64,000 nt of DNA from Paenibacillus sp. FSL R7-0345 (GTDB taxonomy: Bacteria > Bacillota > Bacilli > Paenibacillales > Paenibacillaceae). The stretch spans positions 2,028,501 to 2,092,500 of the forward strand of contig NZ_CP152002.1 of assembly GCF_038595055.1 (NCBI RefSeq), read 5' to 3'. Under the pieces are notes generated by a model. It was not told the DNA's origin. It was given only the letters and a program-made list of their open reading frames with translations, and did no database searches. This document shows positions 17,662-26,038 of this stretch, piece after piece (the stretch's first letter is position 1; each line of letters starts with the position of its first letter). The position numbers and the translations under genes are program-made.

Positions 17662-18054
17662 GTGTACGCACAAAACGGAACCGCATTTATGGCAGACGAG
17701 GATTTGCTCAATACTGTTCTGGCGGATTTAAAGCGCACGGTTCGTGAATATACGACCGCTGCAACGGAGTCGAATTGTCCGACAGTCCGCCGGGTCTTCA
17801 ATGACCTGACCATGGATACGCTGCGGCTGCAGGGGGATTTGTATAACCAGATGTCACAGCTGAACATGTACACTGCACCGGGAAAAGCGCTGCGTCAGGA
17901 TGTGGATAAGCAGATCCAGACCGCTCATCAGACGCAGGCCAAATGCCAGCAGTTTGTGCAGCAGAAAACTGGGGGCGCCGGAGCATACAATCAGGCTGCG
18001 GGAGTACCGGTGCATCAGCCGAATGTACAAAGTCATAACCCTTACTATATGTAA
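17662..18054 (+). CDS. CotF-like spore coat protein
   Basis: A 130-residue protein with the two-helix CotF/ferritin-like pattern: DEDLLNTVLADLKRTVREYTTAATES, then TVRRVFNDLTMDTLRLQGDLYNQMSQL, and a Gln- and Asn-rich C-terminus ending in HNPYYM. Such proteins are laid down in the inner spore coat. GTG at 17662 is chosen because AGGAGG lies 8 bases upstream, whereas the ATG at 17656 is only two bases from it. A strong terminator follows. Confidence 0.85.
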   Translation: MYAQNGTAFMADEDLLNTVLADLKRTVREYTTAATESNCPTVRRVFNDLTMDTLRLQGDLYNQMSQLNMYTAPGKALRQDVDKQIQTAHQTQAKCQQFVQQKTGGAGAYNQAAGVPVHQPNVQSHNPYYM

Positions 18055-18112
18055 ACCTGCCCAGCAGGAGATGAAGCACAGCATATGCTGCTGCTGATTC
18101 CGGGTAGTATCC

Positions 18113-18153
18113 AGTCCGTTCACACCGGGTTTCCCGGCTGAACGGGCTTTTTT
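18113..18153 (+). terminator. Rho-independent terminator of the coat-protein pair
   Basis: AGTCCGTTCA and TGAACGGGCT arms enclose an inner CCGGG/CCCGG stem and are followed by six T. Confidence 0.88.
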
Positions 18154-18231
18154 GCTGCTGCGGATAATGGCTGAGCCTAAATATGAATAAGCTGTACAAT
18201 CAGCGGTTGAGCTGCTGCGGGGTTATTTTGT

Positions 18232-18259
18232 TTGCAGAGCAGACATTTTCATGTAATAT
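18232..18259 (+). promoter_or_regulatory. Likely sigma-A promoter of alaR-alaT
   Basis: TTGCAG (18232-18237), a 16-base spacer and TAATAT (18254-18259) lie about 70 bases upstream of alaR. Confidence 0.5.
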
Positions 18260-18331
18260 TAGTATTAAACTCTTTTCGCTGGTGCCGCGCTGAAGACGCA
18301 AGGCGGCACGCGAACTATCCGGGGGGAAGGC

Positions 18332-18832
18332 ATGAAGGAAATGGACGAATTAAAGAGGAAAGTGCTGGAACTGCTCAAGGAGGACGCCCGGAGCTCTGCG
18401 GCGCTGATGGCGACCCTGCTTGGAGCGGAGGAAGAAGATGTCAAGACAGCGATTGAGCAGATGGAAAAGGATCACGTCATCGTCAAATATGCGACGGTCG
18501 TGAACTGGGATAAAGTGAGCGACGAGCGGGTAACCGCACTGATCGAAGTGCAGATTACACCTGAGCGCGGACGCGGCTTTGAAGGTATAGCTGAGCGTAT
18601 TTATCTGTATCCGCAGGTTAAATCGGTCTATCTGATGTCAGGTGCGTATGATCTGCTGGTCGAAGTAGAGGGACGTAACCTCCGCGAGGTCGCCAATTTT
18701 GTATCCGAGAAGCTCTCGCCGATTGATTCGGTGCTTTCAACCAAAACCAACTTTACACTCAAAAAATACAAACAGGACGGTATCATCTTTGAAGAGCATG
18801 AAGAAGACAATCGCCTGCTGATATCTCCGTAA
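18332..18832 (+). CDS. alaR: Lrp/AsnC family regulator, AlaR-like
   Basis: A 166-residue transcription factor. The N-terminal winged helix-turn-helix spans about 5-55 (KVLELLKEDARSSAALMATLL then VKTAIEQMEKDHVIVKY). The C-terminal RAM ligand-binding domain spans about 65-145. It sits 13 bases before an alanine-type aminotransferase, the same order as yugG-yugH (alaR-alaT) in Bacillus subtilis. It therefore probably senses an amino acid and controls its own operon. ATG at 18332 follows GGGGGGAAGG. Confidence 0.9.
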   Translation: MKEMDELKRKVLELLKEDARSSAALMATLLGAEEEDVKTAIEQMEKDHVIVKYATVVNWDKVSDERVTALIEVQITPERGRGFEGIAERIYLYPQVKSVYLMSGAYDLLVEVEGRNLREVANFVSEKLSPIDSVLSTKTNFTLKKYKQDGIIFEEHEEDNRLLISP

Positions 18833-18845
18833 AGGAAGTAATCAT

Positions 18846-20066
18846 ATGATCACGAATAATCAGAAGCAGACCGGAGAATCAGATAAATCTATGAATTCCT
18901 ATCTGGCGCCGCTGGTTCAGCAGATCCAGCCGTCAGGTATCCGCAAGTTTTTTGATCTGGCCGCAGGCAGCAAGGATATTATTTCACTTGGTGTCGGCGA
19001 ACCCGATTTCAAGACTCCATGGCATGTCAGGGAAGCGTGCGTTTATTCCCTGGAGAGAGGCTTTACCGGTTATACCTCTAATGCCGGAATGCCGGAGCTG
19101 CGTGAAGGAATTGCGAATTACCTGCATTCCCGGTTTGCAGTAACCTATAATCCAGCTGACCAGATTATAGCAACGGTAGGCGGCAGTGAAGCAATCGATC
19201 TGGCGCTCCGCGCCCTGATTGCACCGGGAGATGAAATTCTGATTCCGGAGCCGTGCTACATTTCTTATTCACCGATTACCGCGATTGGCGGCGGAATACC
19301 GGTCGGAATTGAAACCTTCGGCGAGAATAACTTCAAGCTGACAGCTGCAGATCTTGAGGCCAAGATTACACCGCGCTCCAAGATTCTGATCCTCTGTTAT
19401 CCGAGCAACCCGACAGGTGCAATTATGACCCGTGAGGACTGGGAACCGATTGCCAAGGTCGTCGAGAAGCATGATTTGATCGTTATTTCCGATGAGATCT
19501 ATGCCGAACTGACCTATGGAAGCAATCACGTAAGCTTCCCGTCGCTGCCCGGCATGATGGACCGGACTATTCTGGTTAGCGGCTTCTCCAAAGCCTTCGC
19601 CATGACTGGCTGGCGGATGGGCTATGCCTGCGGTCATCCCGATCTGATCGCCGCGATGCTGAAGATCCATCAGTACACCGTGATGTGTGCACCATCCATG
19701 GGCCAGGTAGCTGCTCTGGAGGCGCTCACCAACGGGATGGAGGAGAAGGACCGGATGACCGACTCGTACAACCAGCGCCGCCGTTTGATCGTTAAGGGCC
19801 TGCGGGATGCCGGTCTGGATTGTCATGAGCCGCAAGGGGCGTTTTATGCTTTTCCAAGCATTCAGCGAACCGGTCTTACCTCCGATCAGTTTGCCCAGCG
19901 GCTGCTGATGGAGTACAAAGTAGCGGCAGTGCCGGGCAGCGTGTTCGGTCTCGGCGGGGAGGGCTATCTGCGCTGCTCGTACGCTACGTCTGTGGCCCAG
20001 CTGAATGAGGCGGTAGAACGGATTGGGGCATTTGTCCTGCAGCTTGAGAAAGAACGGACCGAATAA
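18846..20066 (+). CDS. alaT: Class I aminotransferase, AlaT-like
   Basis: A 406-residue PLP enzyme, fold type I, probably a pyruvate/alanine or aromatic aminotransferase of the alaT (YugH) type. The nucleotide-free PLP pocket motifs are present: YPSNPTGA (Asn near 190), SDEIYAELTY (Asp near 219) and SGFSKAFAMTGWRMG with the Schiff-base Lys at about 249. The substrate-carboxylate Arg is in LRCSYATS near the C-terminus. AAGGAAG precedes the ATG at 18846, and the ~15-residue polar N-terminus before MNSYLAPLVQQ is dispensable, so an internal start there is possible. It is co-transcribed with alaR. Confidence 0.92.
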   Translation: MITNNQKQTGESDKSMNSYLAPLVQQIQPSGIRKFFDLAAGSKDIISLGVGEPDFKTPWHVREACVYSLERGFTGYTSNAGMPELREGIANYLHSRFAVTYNPADQIIATVGGSEAIDLALRALIAPGDEILIPEPCYISYSPITAIGGGIPVGIETFGENNFKLTAADLEAKITPRSKILILCYPSNPTGAIMTREDWEPIAKVVEKHDLIVISDEIYAELTYGSNHVSFPSLPGMMDRTILVSGFSKAFAMTGWRMGYACGHPDLIAAMLKIHQYTVMCAPSMGQVAALEALTNGMEEKDRMTDSYNQRRRLIVKGLRDAGLDCHEPQGAFYAFPSIQRTGLTSDQFAQRLLMEYKVAAVPGSVFGLGGEGYLRCSYATSVAQLNEAVERIGAFVLQLEKERTE

Positions 20067-20163
20067 CCTTCAAGCCGTTTAGCATAAGCAACAGGGCTAT
20101 GGCACATCTTCTTATTGTATGGTATTATTTTACTTTAATCCATCTCATTAGGAGGAATGACTA

Positions 20164-20409
20164 ATGCTCATGGGCGATTGTTACTTACCTTCCTATGGAG
20201 GGGAGTGCTGTCCTCAGAGTGGATATTCAGTTACAGATGCTGCCGCACACAAGCAGTCACTGGAGGATGAAATTCTGAGTCTCCGCAGCAGAATGGAGCA
20301 GATTTTTGTGCAGGAGAAATCCTTTACTTCTGAGCTTGTAATCGAGATCAGCTGTCTGCTGGATCTCAAAATCAATGAGTACATGAAAGGAATCTACCGC
20401 AGAATCTGA
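20164..20409 (+). CDS. Spo0E-like aspartyl-phosphate phosphatase
   Basis: An 81-residue protein. Its C-terminal half forms two helices with the Spo0E signature S-x3-D-x2-I-x2-Y (ISCLLDLKINEYMK, about residues 60-74). Members remove phosphate from Spo0A or from related regulators and so delay sporulation. The N-terminal ~25 residues, with a Cys pair (GECCPQSG), are an extra not normal for the family. AGGAGG lies 8 bases upstream of the ATG. It is a single gene ending in a terminator. Confidence 0.8.
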   Translation: MLMGDCYLPSYGGECCPQSGYSVTDAAAHKQSLEDEILSLRSRMEQIFVQEKSFTSELVIEISCLLDLKINEYMKGIYRRI

Positions 20410-20432
20410 CTTGTGTGGCGTTCCTTATGATG

Positions 20433-20457
20433 AAGGGCCTTCGGGCCCTTTTTTTAT
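20433..20457 (+). terminator. Rho-independent terminator
   Basis: AAGGGCC TTC GGGCCC stem-loop followed by seven T, 24 bases after the Spo0E-like gene. Confidence 0.92.
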
Positions 20458-20586
20458 ATCCAAAAATAATGCTGAATCATCCTGAAAACTTCCTTATAAT
20501 GGAGAAGAGTTCCTTCTGCCGGGGTCGATGCTGCGTTTTAGGCGGAGAGAACGTTAAGCCATTTTATACATAAAGGTGGAATTGCC

Positions 20587-21492
20587 ATGGTTAGCGTTTT
20601 TAAAAATGAAGCCGGCAAAGAAAACGTGCTCCGATCCTATAATGAGCTTCTGCAGGGCTGGCATACGGAGTTCCGAGAGTTGGATATGGAGACCCCTTAC
20701 GGGATTACGCATTGTATTACGGCAGGAAATGCTGGCTTGCCTCCATTGCTGCTGTTTCACGGGGTGGGTGATAATTCGGCGGTGATGTGGCTGTTGAACA
20801 TCCGGGAGCTATCTCAGCATTTTTATTGTGTAGCAATTGATACCTTGGGCGGACCCGGCAAAAGCATTCCTGACACCAGGTTCAATAAGCAAACCTTTGA
20901 CCAGGTTCATTGGATTAACAGTGTTGCTGACGGGCTGGGACTTAAGCAGTTTTATGTTGCCGGTGTGTCGAACGGAGCTTATATGGCTTATAACTATACG
21001 GTTAACGAGCCGGGAAGAGTCCTGAGAGCCGTCTGTATGGAAGGGGGAATGGTCACTGCGCCGCTCAAATCCATGGTTCAGACGCTGCTGATGATGTTTC
21101 CGGAAATTTTGATGCCCACCCGCAAAAATCTGCTTAAGGTCGTTGCCAAGCTCAGCTCGCCGGAATCCCGTCTGACCGAGAAGCATCCGGAAGTTGCAGA
21201 ACATCTGGTGCTTCTAATGAAGAATCATAATCAGCAGGCGATGTTTGTCCATAAGCTTCAGCTTTACGATCAGGAGAAAGCAACGGCAGTAAGAGAGAAG
21301 CTGTATTTTCTGCTGGGCGATTACAACTTGCACCGCAAGAAGGATTTTACAAGCGTGCTGGACGGCGGGAATTTCCGCTACAAGGTCATTCCAGGCTCGG
21401 GCCATGGCATCAATCATGAGCAGCCGGAGCGCGTGCACCGGGAGATCATTGATTTTCTGCTTCAGCCTGATATGACGGCAATGATCCGCTGA
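20587..21492 (+). CDS. Alpha/beta hydrolase
   Basis: A 301-residue cytoplasmic alpha/beta-fold hydrolase. The oxyanion-hole segment is LLLFHGVGDN (about 59-68), the nucleophile Ser is in GVSNGAY (about 128), the acid residue is in LLGDYNLH, and the His is in GSGHGINHEQPER. The complete triad argues for an active esterase-like enzyme, but the substrate is unknown. AAGGTGG lies upstream of the ATG at 20587. It is convergent with the next gene, with only three bases between stops. Confidence 0.85.
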   Translation: MVSVFKNEAGKENVLRSYNELLQGWHTEFRELDMETPYGITHCITAGNAGLPPLLLFHGVGDNSAVMWLLNIRELSQHFYCVAIDTLGGPGKSIPDTRFNKQTFDQVHWINSVADGLGLKQFYVAGVSNGAYMAYNYTVNEPGRVLRAVCMEGGMVTAPLKSMVQTLLMMFPEILMPTRKNLLKVVAKLSSPESRLTEKHPEVAEHLVLLMKNHNQQAMFVHKLQLYDQEKATAVREKLYFLLGDYNLHRKKDFTSVLDGGNFRYKVIPGSGHGINHEQPERVHREIIDFLLQPDMTAMIR

Positions 21493-21495
21493 CCC

Positions 21496-22203
21496 TTATT
21501 TTCTGCCGCTGCGCGCAGCTCTTCGTCTTCCGGTAAAAAAGGCTACTCCAGCACCTACAGTGGTGAGGATAAAGAACAGAACATAATAGATAAGCTCCCG
21601 TCCCGGGTTGTCATAGTAATTAAAAAGGTTAGCCCCGATAAAGAGCAGCAGCAGAAGCACATCATTCCTCCGCTGTCTGGGCCGGTATTTGCCGGAAATT
21701 TCCTCACTAAAGCTCTTATAGCCGATATAATCCTGATGGGGAGCACCGTCCGACCGTGCGGTGTTCTCTTCACTGTGCTTGTACAGAAGGGAATGCAGCA
21801 GCGTTACATTCTTAAACTGGTTGCCTATAGTTATTCTCGGATGCCCGGGACTGTAGATCAAAAAAGCCCCTTCAATCAGTTCAACATAAATCTGGTCCAG
21901 GTCAAGTGTAATGATTTTATGGTACTCGCGGTAGCGCATCGTTTCATTGTCGATTTCTACAAAAGAATTGCTGATCTGAAAAATATAAATCAGGCTGAGT
22001 ACCAGAAACATTGTACCCAGGCCGGCCAGCATGAATAAAACGCCGGTGTCAGACTGGTATAATCCCGCTCCGATAAAAAACAGTGACATCAGAATGGTAA
22101 AGGCAGCTATCACATAATGCCATTTCGATATGCGGAAAACTAACGGATACTGCTGGTTCCCCGTATCGACTGATTCAATCTTGGGATTAAGTCTTGCATA
22201 CAT
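21496..22203 (-). CDS. Membrane protein of unknown function
   Basis: A 235-residue protein. Two membrane helices near residues 28-75, a ~90-residue PH-like cytoplasmic region (VEIDNETMRYREYHKIITLDLDQIYVELIEGAFLIYS), and two further helices near the C-terminus (about 175-230) end in a basic tail FTGRRRAARSGRK. The middle part resembles bacterial PH-like membrane proteins, but I do not recognise the family. The start is ATG at 22203, 9 bases after GAGGAGG. Confidence 0.7.
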   Translation of the reverse strand: MYARLNPKIESVDTGNQQYPLVFRISKWHYVIAAFTILMSLFFIGAGLYQSDTGVLFMLAGLGTMFLVLSLIYIFQISNSFVEIDNETMRYREYHKIITLDLDQIYVELIEGAFLIYSPGHPRITIGNQFKNVTLLHSLLYKHSEENTARSDGAPHQDYIGYKSFSEEISGKYRPRQRRNDVLLLLLFIGANLFNYYDNPGRELIYYVLFFILTTVGAGVAFFTGRRRAARSGRK

Positions 22204-22414
22204 CGCCTTCAGCCTCCTCAAGAGCTCATTTACAGCTTTATTAACCAGAATATTCCTGATTAATCCAGCTAGTAGCTTAAGGTGGCAAAATTGGAATCAG
22301 CTGTGCCAGGCAGTTATTTACATGGCAGAAATGCAGGGTCTGATTTGCCTAATCTGCATAAATGCGATTAAACTGTAATTATGTCATTGTGTGCCGAGGG
22401 AGAGGAAAAATAAT

Positions 22415-22978
22415 ATGGCGATTTATACGCGTACGGGGGATCAAGGGGAAACCTCAGTCATCGGCGGCCGGGTAGGCAAGGATGATGTCCGGGTCGAGGC
22501 CTACGGGACGATTGATGAGCTGAACAGCTTTGTCGGCCAGGCCCGCAGCCTGATGGACGACGACAGATTCAGCGATGTGCGGGAGCAGCTGCTGGAGATT
22601 CAGCACGAGCTGTTCGACTGCGGTACGGATCTGGCTTTTGTACAGCTGAGCGAGAGTAAATATCATGTTAAAAGCGAAATGGCTATCCGCCTCGAAGGCT
22701 GGATTGATCAGCTGCAGGCGGAGAATCCGCTGCTGGAGCGGTTCATCCTGCCGGGCGGCAGCCAGCTGTCCTCGGTGCTGCATGTCTGCCGCACCGTCTG
22801 CCGGCGGGCAGAGCGCCGGGCAGTGACGCTTGGACGCAGCGCGGATATTAATCCGGAAGCGGTCATCTACCTGAACCGGCTGTCGGACTATTTCTTTGCG
22901 CTGGCTCGGACGGCAAATACAAGGCTGGGGGTTGCTGACGTGGAGTATGTACGCAGCAAAAAGGTATTCCGCAACTAA
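22415..22978 (+). CDS. pduO: PduO-type cob(I)alamin adenosyltransferase
   Basis: A 187-residue enzyme that transfers the adenosyl group of ATP to cob(I)alamin, giving coenzyme B12. The N-terminal ATP motif YTRTGDQGETSVIGGRVGKDDVRVEAYG is intact. The VLHVCRTVCRRAERRAV helix and the NRLSDYFFALAR signature follow. ATG at 22415 follows GAGAGG by about 9 bases. The pseudouridine synthase start overlaps its stop by one base (TAATG), so the two are translationally coupled. No cobalamin genes are adjacent. Confidence 0.93.
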   Translation: MAIYTRTGDQGETSVIGGRVGKDDVRVEAYGTIDELNSFVGQARSLMDDDRFSDVREQLLEIQHELFDCGTDLAFVQLSESKYHVKSEMAIRLEGWIDQLQAENPLLERFILPGGSQLSSVLHVCRTVCRRAERRAVTLGRSADINPEAVIYLNRLSDYFFALARTANTRLGVADVEYVRSKKVFRN

Positions 22979-24012
22979 TGAGCAGCTACTATCCGCCGAT
23001 TACCTATATTGTGCCGCCGTCTGAGGACGGCTGGCTGCTCAAAACCATTCTGCAGAAGCGCATGGATGTTTCCCGTAAGCTTTTGTCAAGGCTGAAGATG
23101 ACCGAGCAGGGTATTATGCTGAACGGGGAAAGGGTCTACATCAGCGTTAAAGTCAGCAGCGGGGACCGGGTGGAGATCCGGATGGAGCGGGAAACGTCGG
23201 AGGATATTCTGCCGCAGGATATCCCCTTTGACATTCTCTATGAAGACGAGCACCTGCTGGTAGTCAACAAAGCGGCAGGCATTATTGTTCATCCGACACA
23301 CGGACACTATACCGATACGCTGGCCAACGGAGTGGTGCACTACTGGGCGGCCAAAGGAGAGCAGTACCGCTTCCGGCCGGTCCACCGGCTGGACCAGGAG
23401 ACCTCCGGCGTGCTGGTCATTGCCAAAAATCCCTACAGCCACCAGCATATCTCCGAGCAGATGATCGCCGGCACGGTGGACAAGCGGTATGCTGCCTTCG
23501 TGCATGGAGTTCCTGCTGCGCCGGCCGGTGATATCGATGGTCCCATAGACCGGGACCCTGCAGAGCCGCACCGGCGGATTGTGACGCCGGACGGCTACCC
23601 ATCCTTGACCCGGTATGAGGTCAAGGAAAGCTATAGCGGCCGTGCCGCCAGGGTCGAGCTGAAGCTGGAGACCGGCCGCACCCACCAGATCCGGGTGCAC
23701 ATGAGCTCGATCGGCTGTCCGCTGATCGGCGACGGCATGTACCGGCACCCGTTGTACCGGCATGTGCCGCCTGCAGCTGGCTGCGGGACACCTGATGCTG
23801 CCGGGCATGAGCTGCCGGCAGCATCAGGGCTGGCGCCGGAGCAAGCGGCGCAGCTCGCCGGCATAGCCGGGCTGGACGCAGCGATCCCGCGCCAGGCGCT
23901 GCATGCGGTGCGGCTGTCGTTCAAGCACCCGATCGGGCTCGCCGAACTGCTCTTTGAAGCGCCGCTGCCGCCGGATATGGCACTGCTGGAGCAGAAGCTG
24001 CGGCAAAAATAA
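22978..24012 (+). CDS. RluA family RNA pseudouridine synthase
   Basis: A 344-residue enzyme that isomerises uridine in rRNA or tRNA. An S4-like N-terminal domain (about 25-70, SRKLLSRLKMTEQGIMLNG) precedes the catalytic domain. The motif HRLDQETSGVLVIAK carries the catalytic Asp near residue 139. LETGRTHQIRVHM is also conserved. An Ala-, Pro- and Gly-rich insertion of about 45 residues (from about 260) lies before the last strand and is not typical. Its coding DNA is more GC-rich than its neighbours. It is coupled to pduO. Confidence 0.92.
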   Translation: MSSYYPPITYIVPPSEDGWLLKTILQKRMDVSRKLLSRLKMTEQGIMLNGERVYISVKVSSGDRVEIRMERETSEDILPQDIPFDILYEDEHLLVVNKAAGIIVHPTHGHYTDTLANGVVHYWAAKGEQYRFRPVHRLDQETSGVLVIAKNPYSHQHISEQMIAGTVDKRYAAFVHGVPAAPAGDIDGPIDRDPAEPHRRIVTPDGYPSLTRYEVKESYSGRAARVELKLETGRTHQIRVHMSSIGCPLIGDGMYRHPLYRHVPPAAGCGTPDAAGHELPAASGLAPEQAAQLAGIAGLDAAIPRQALHAVRLSFKHPIGLAELLFEAPLPPDMALLEQKLRQK

Positions 24013-24042
24013 TACATTTCATAGTCACCAAAGGAGTAACAC

Positions 24043-24408
24043 ATGAGTCACTTAAAAGTCTATCAATACCCGAAATGCAGTACCTGCCGCAGCGCGGTTA
24101 AATGGCTGAAGGAACAGGGGCATGAGCTTGAGCTGCAGCATATTGCCGAACAGCCGCCTACAGTGGAGGAGCTTCGCGTGCTTGTGGCGAACAGCGGGCT
24201 GCCGCTGAAAAAGTTTTTTAATACGAGTGGTGAAGTGTACAAAGAGCTTGGTTTGAAGGACAAGCTGGCCGGACTGAGCGAAGACGAGCAGCTGGAATTG
24301 CTGTCACAGCACGGAATGCTGATCAAGCGTCCCATAGTTACGGACGGCAAGAAGGTTACAGTCGGCTATAAAGAAGCGCAATACGGCGAAGCCTGGAGCA
24401 ACGCCTGA
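24043..24408 (+). CDS. ArsC/Spx family thioredoxin-fold protein, YusI-like
   Basis: A 121-residue protein of the arsenate reductase/Spx superfamily. A CxxC motif lies at Cys12 and Cys15 (PKCSTC), and the conserved KRPIV segment lies near residue 90. It is closer to the YusI/YffB type than to Spx itself, which needs the RNA-polymerase contact features that I cannot confirm. It is probably a redox protein or reductase of unknown target. AAAGGAG lies upstream of the ATG. It may be transcribed with the flanking genes, given gaps of only about 30 bases. Confidence 0.85.
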   Translation: MSHLKVYQYPKCSTCRSAVKWLKEQGHELELQHIAEQPPTVEELRVLVANSGLPLKKFFNTSGEVYKELGLKDKLAGLSEDEQLELLSQHGMLIKRPIVTDGKKVTVGYKEAQYGEAWSNA

Positions 24409-24437
24409 TTATAAACGGAAATAAGGAGAGGTTACAC

Positions 24438-25373
24438 ATGAGTTCAGAAACAACGGGCCGGGTAATGATCGTCGATGGAATGGCTCTGCTGTTCCGGGCC
24501 TTTTATGCGACCTCTTATGGAGGCTATATCCGCAAAACCAAGGCCGGGCTTCCGACCAATGCGGTGTACGGGTTTTTGCAGTATTTTTTCGACGCGGTAA
24601 GCACGTTTGAGCCTTCCCATGTGGTCTGCTGCTGGGATATGGGCAAAGGGACCTTCCGTACTGAGAAATATGACGGATACAAATCGAACCGGATCGATGC
24701 CCCGCTGGAGCTGATCCCGCAGTTTGATCTGGTCAAAGAAGTGGTGGCTGAGCTTGGCGTACCGAATATCGGACTGGCCGGCTACGAGGCAGATGACTGC
24801 ATCGGGACGCTGGCTGCCTGCTACGGCGATGAGTCCGAGGTTTATATTCTGACCGGTGACCACGATATGCTGCAGCTCGTCACGGATAACGTCAAGGTCA
24901 TTATTATGAAAAAAGGCCGTTCCAACTATAAAGTTTACGATCCGGCTGAGCTGCTGGAGGAAAAGGGCCTTACGCCGCGACAGGTTATCGACCTTAAGGG
25001 CTTCATGGGCGATACGAGCGACAATTATCCTGGTGTAAAAGGTATCGGGGAAAAAACAGCCCTCAAGCTGCTGGCCGAATACGGCAGTGTAGAGGGCGTA
25101 ATTGAGAATCTGGAAGCTCTGCCTAAGGGCGTCCGTTCCAAAATCGAAGCCGATCTCGATATGCTGCATCTCTCACGCGAGCTGGCAGAAATCCGCTGCG
25201 ATGTACCGATCGTCTGCACATTAGCAGAATGCCTCTGGGAGCTGCAGCGCGACACGGCAGTCCGCAAATTTCAGGAGCTGGAGTTCGGCAGCCTGATGCA
25301 TCTGATCGGCGGGATCGCCGAGGTGCGCGACGAACGCGGAATTGTGCAGATTGAGCTGGGGGATTTGGGTTAA
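24438..25373 (+). CDS. 5'-3' exonuclease, PolA N-terminal-like
   Basis: A 311-residue flap-nuclease relative equivalent to the N-terminal domain of DNA polymerase I encoded alone (YpcP type). Metal-binding Asp and Glu lie in MIVDGMALLFR, GYEADDCIGTLA and TGDHDMLQLV, and the helix-hairpin-helix region GDTSDNYPGVKGIGEKTA follows. It should remove RNA primers or flaps during replication and repair. ATAAGGAGAGG precedes the ATG. A bidirectional terminator follows immediately. Confidence 0.93.
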   Translation: MSSETTGRVMIVDGMALLFRAFYATSYGGYIRKTKAGLPTNAVYGFLQYFFDAVSTFEPSHVVCCWDMGKGTFRTEKYDGYKSNRIDAPLELIPQFDLVKEVVAELGVPNIGLAGYEADDCIGTLAACYGDESEVYILTGDHDMLQLVTDNVKVIIMKKGRSNYKVYDPAELLEEKGLTPRQVIDLKGFMGDTSDNYPGVKGIGEKTALKLLAEYGSVEGVIENLEALPKGVRSKIEADLDMLHLSRELAEIRCDVPIVCTLAECLWELQRDTAVRKFQELEFGSLMHLIGGIAEVRDERGIVQIELGDLG

Positions 25374-25382
25374 GCAGATACA

Positions 25383-25433
25383 CACCAAAAAGCGCCTTAG
25401 GACCGTTTCCGGTCTGCAGGCGCTTTTTGGTGT
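25383..25433. terminator. Bidirectional terminator
   Basis: CACCAAAAAGCGCCT and AGGCGCTTTTTGGTG arms with an inner GACCG/CGGTC stem lie between the convergent exonuclease and deformylase-like genes. Confidence 0.9.
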
Positions 25434-25445
25434 ACCTAATTCAGA

Positions 25446-25856
25446 CTAAATAATGATTCCCTCGCAGTGATCGACCTCATGCTGAATGATCTGCGCTGTG
25501 AAGTCGGTAAAGATCTGCTTGTGCTGCTTGAAGTTGCGGTCCAGGAATTCGACCTCAATGGACTCGTAACGCTTGGTTTGCCGTACGCCTTCAAGGGACA
25601 GGCAGCCTTCCTCTGTATCATAGGGGCGGTTACGTTTGGTAATGACCGGATTAATCATCCCAATGTTGACCGGCCCGATGCTGAAAGCAATAATCCGCTT
25701 GTTTACACCGATCATGTTCGCCGCCAGACCGACGCAACCGTCTGCATTGGCGCGCAGTGTATCCAGCAGGTCATCCAGCACCTGTACATCTTCCCTGGTA
25801 GCCGGAACGGACTTCCGGCTCAAAATGGCCATATCTTTGCAAATAGCTCTAATCAT
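25446..25856 (-). CDS. Short peptide deformylase-like protein
   Basis: A 136-residue zinc/iron hydrolase-like protein of the deformylase family, shorter than housekeeping Def (about 160-180). The metal-binding motifs EGCLS and QHEVDH are intact. The first motif, normally G-x-G-L-A-A-x-Q, reads CVGLAANM, so the usual Gln is Met. The same variant is, as far as I recall, common in short Clostridium-type homologues. It may deformylate a restricted substrate, or have another role. ATG at 25856 follows GGAG by 6 bases. It is monocistronic. Confidence 0.85.
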   Translation of the reverse strand: MIRAICKDMAILSRKSVPATREDVQVLDDLLDTLRANADGCVGLAANMIGVNKRIIAFSIGPVNIGMINPVITKRNRPYDTEEGCLSLEGVRQTKRYESIEVEFLDRNFKQHKQIFTDFTAQIIQHEVDHCEGIII

Positions 25857-25950
25857 AATATTCTCCATGTCTGCTTTATTTGGCTGTAAGCCGTCACTGC
25901 TATAATAGCACTTCAAGATTAGCCAGAACAATCGGGCTTTGATTTAAAGA

Positions 25951-25980
25951 TTGACGGAAGGAACTGGCAATGCTTATAAT
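25951..25980 (+). promoter_or_regulatory. Sigma-A promoter of the GH51 gene
   Basis: TTGACG (25951-25956), an 18-base spacer and a perfect TATAAT (25975-25980) lie about 60 bases upstream of the arabinofuranosidase start. Confidence 0.8.
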
Positions 25981-26001
25981 ATTAATAAATCAGTTTAATA
26001 A

Positions 26002-26017
26002 TTAATATTTATATTAA
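26002..26017. promoter_or_regulatory. Palindromic operator candidate at the GH51 promoter
   Basis: A perfect 7-2-7 inverted repeat, TTAATAT-TT-ATATTAA, lies about 22 bases after the -10, in the early transcribed region. An AT-rich imperfect repeat with a similar look lies upstream of the ArsR-type regulator gene 3 kb away, so that protein is the leading candidate to bind both. Confidence 0.5.
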
Positions 26018-26038
26018 CTATTGAGGGGTGGCTTGTTC

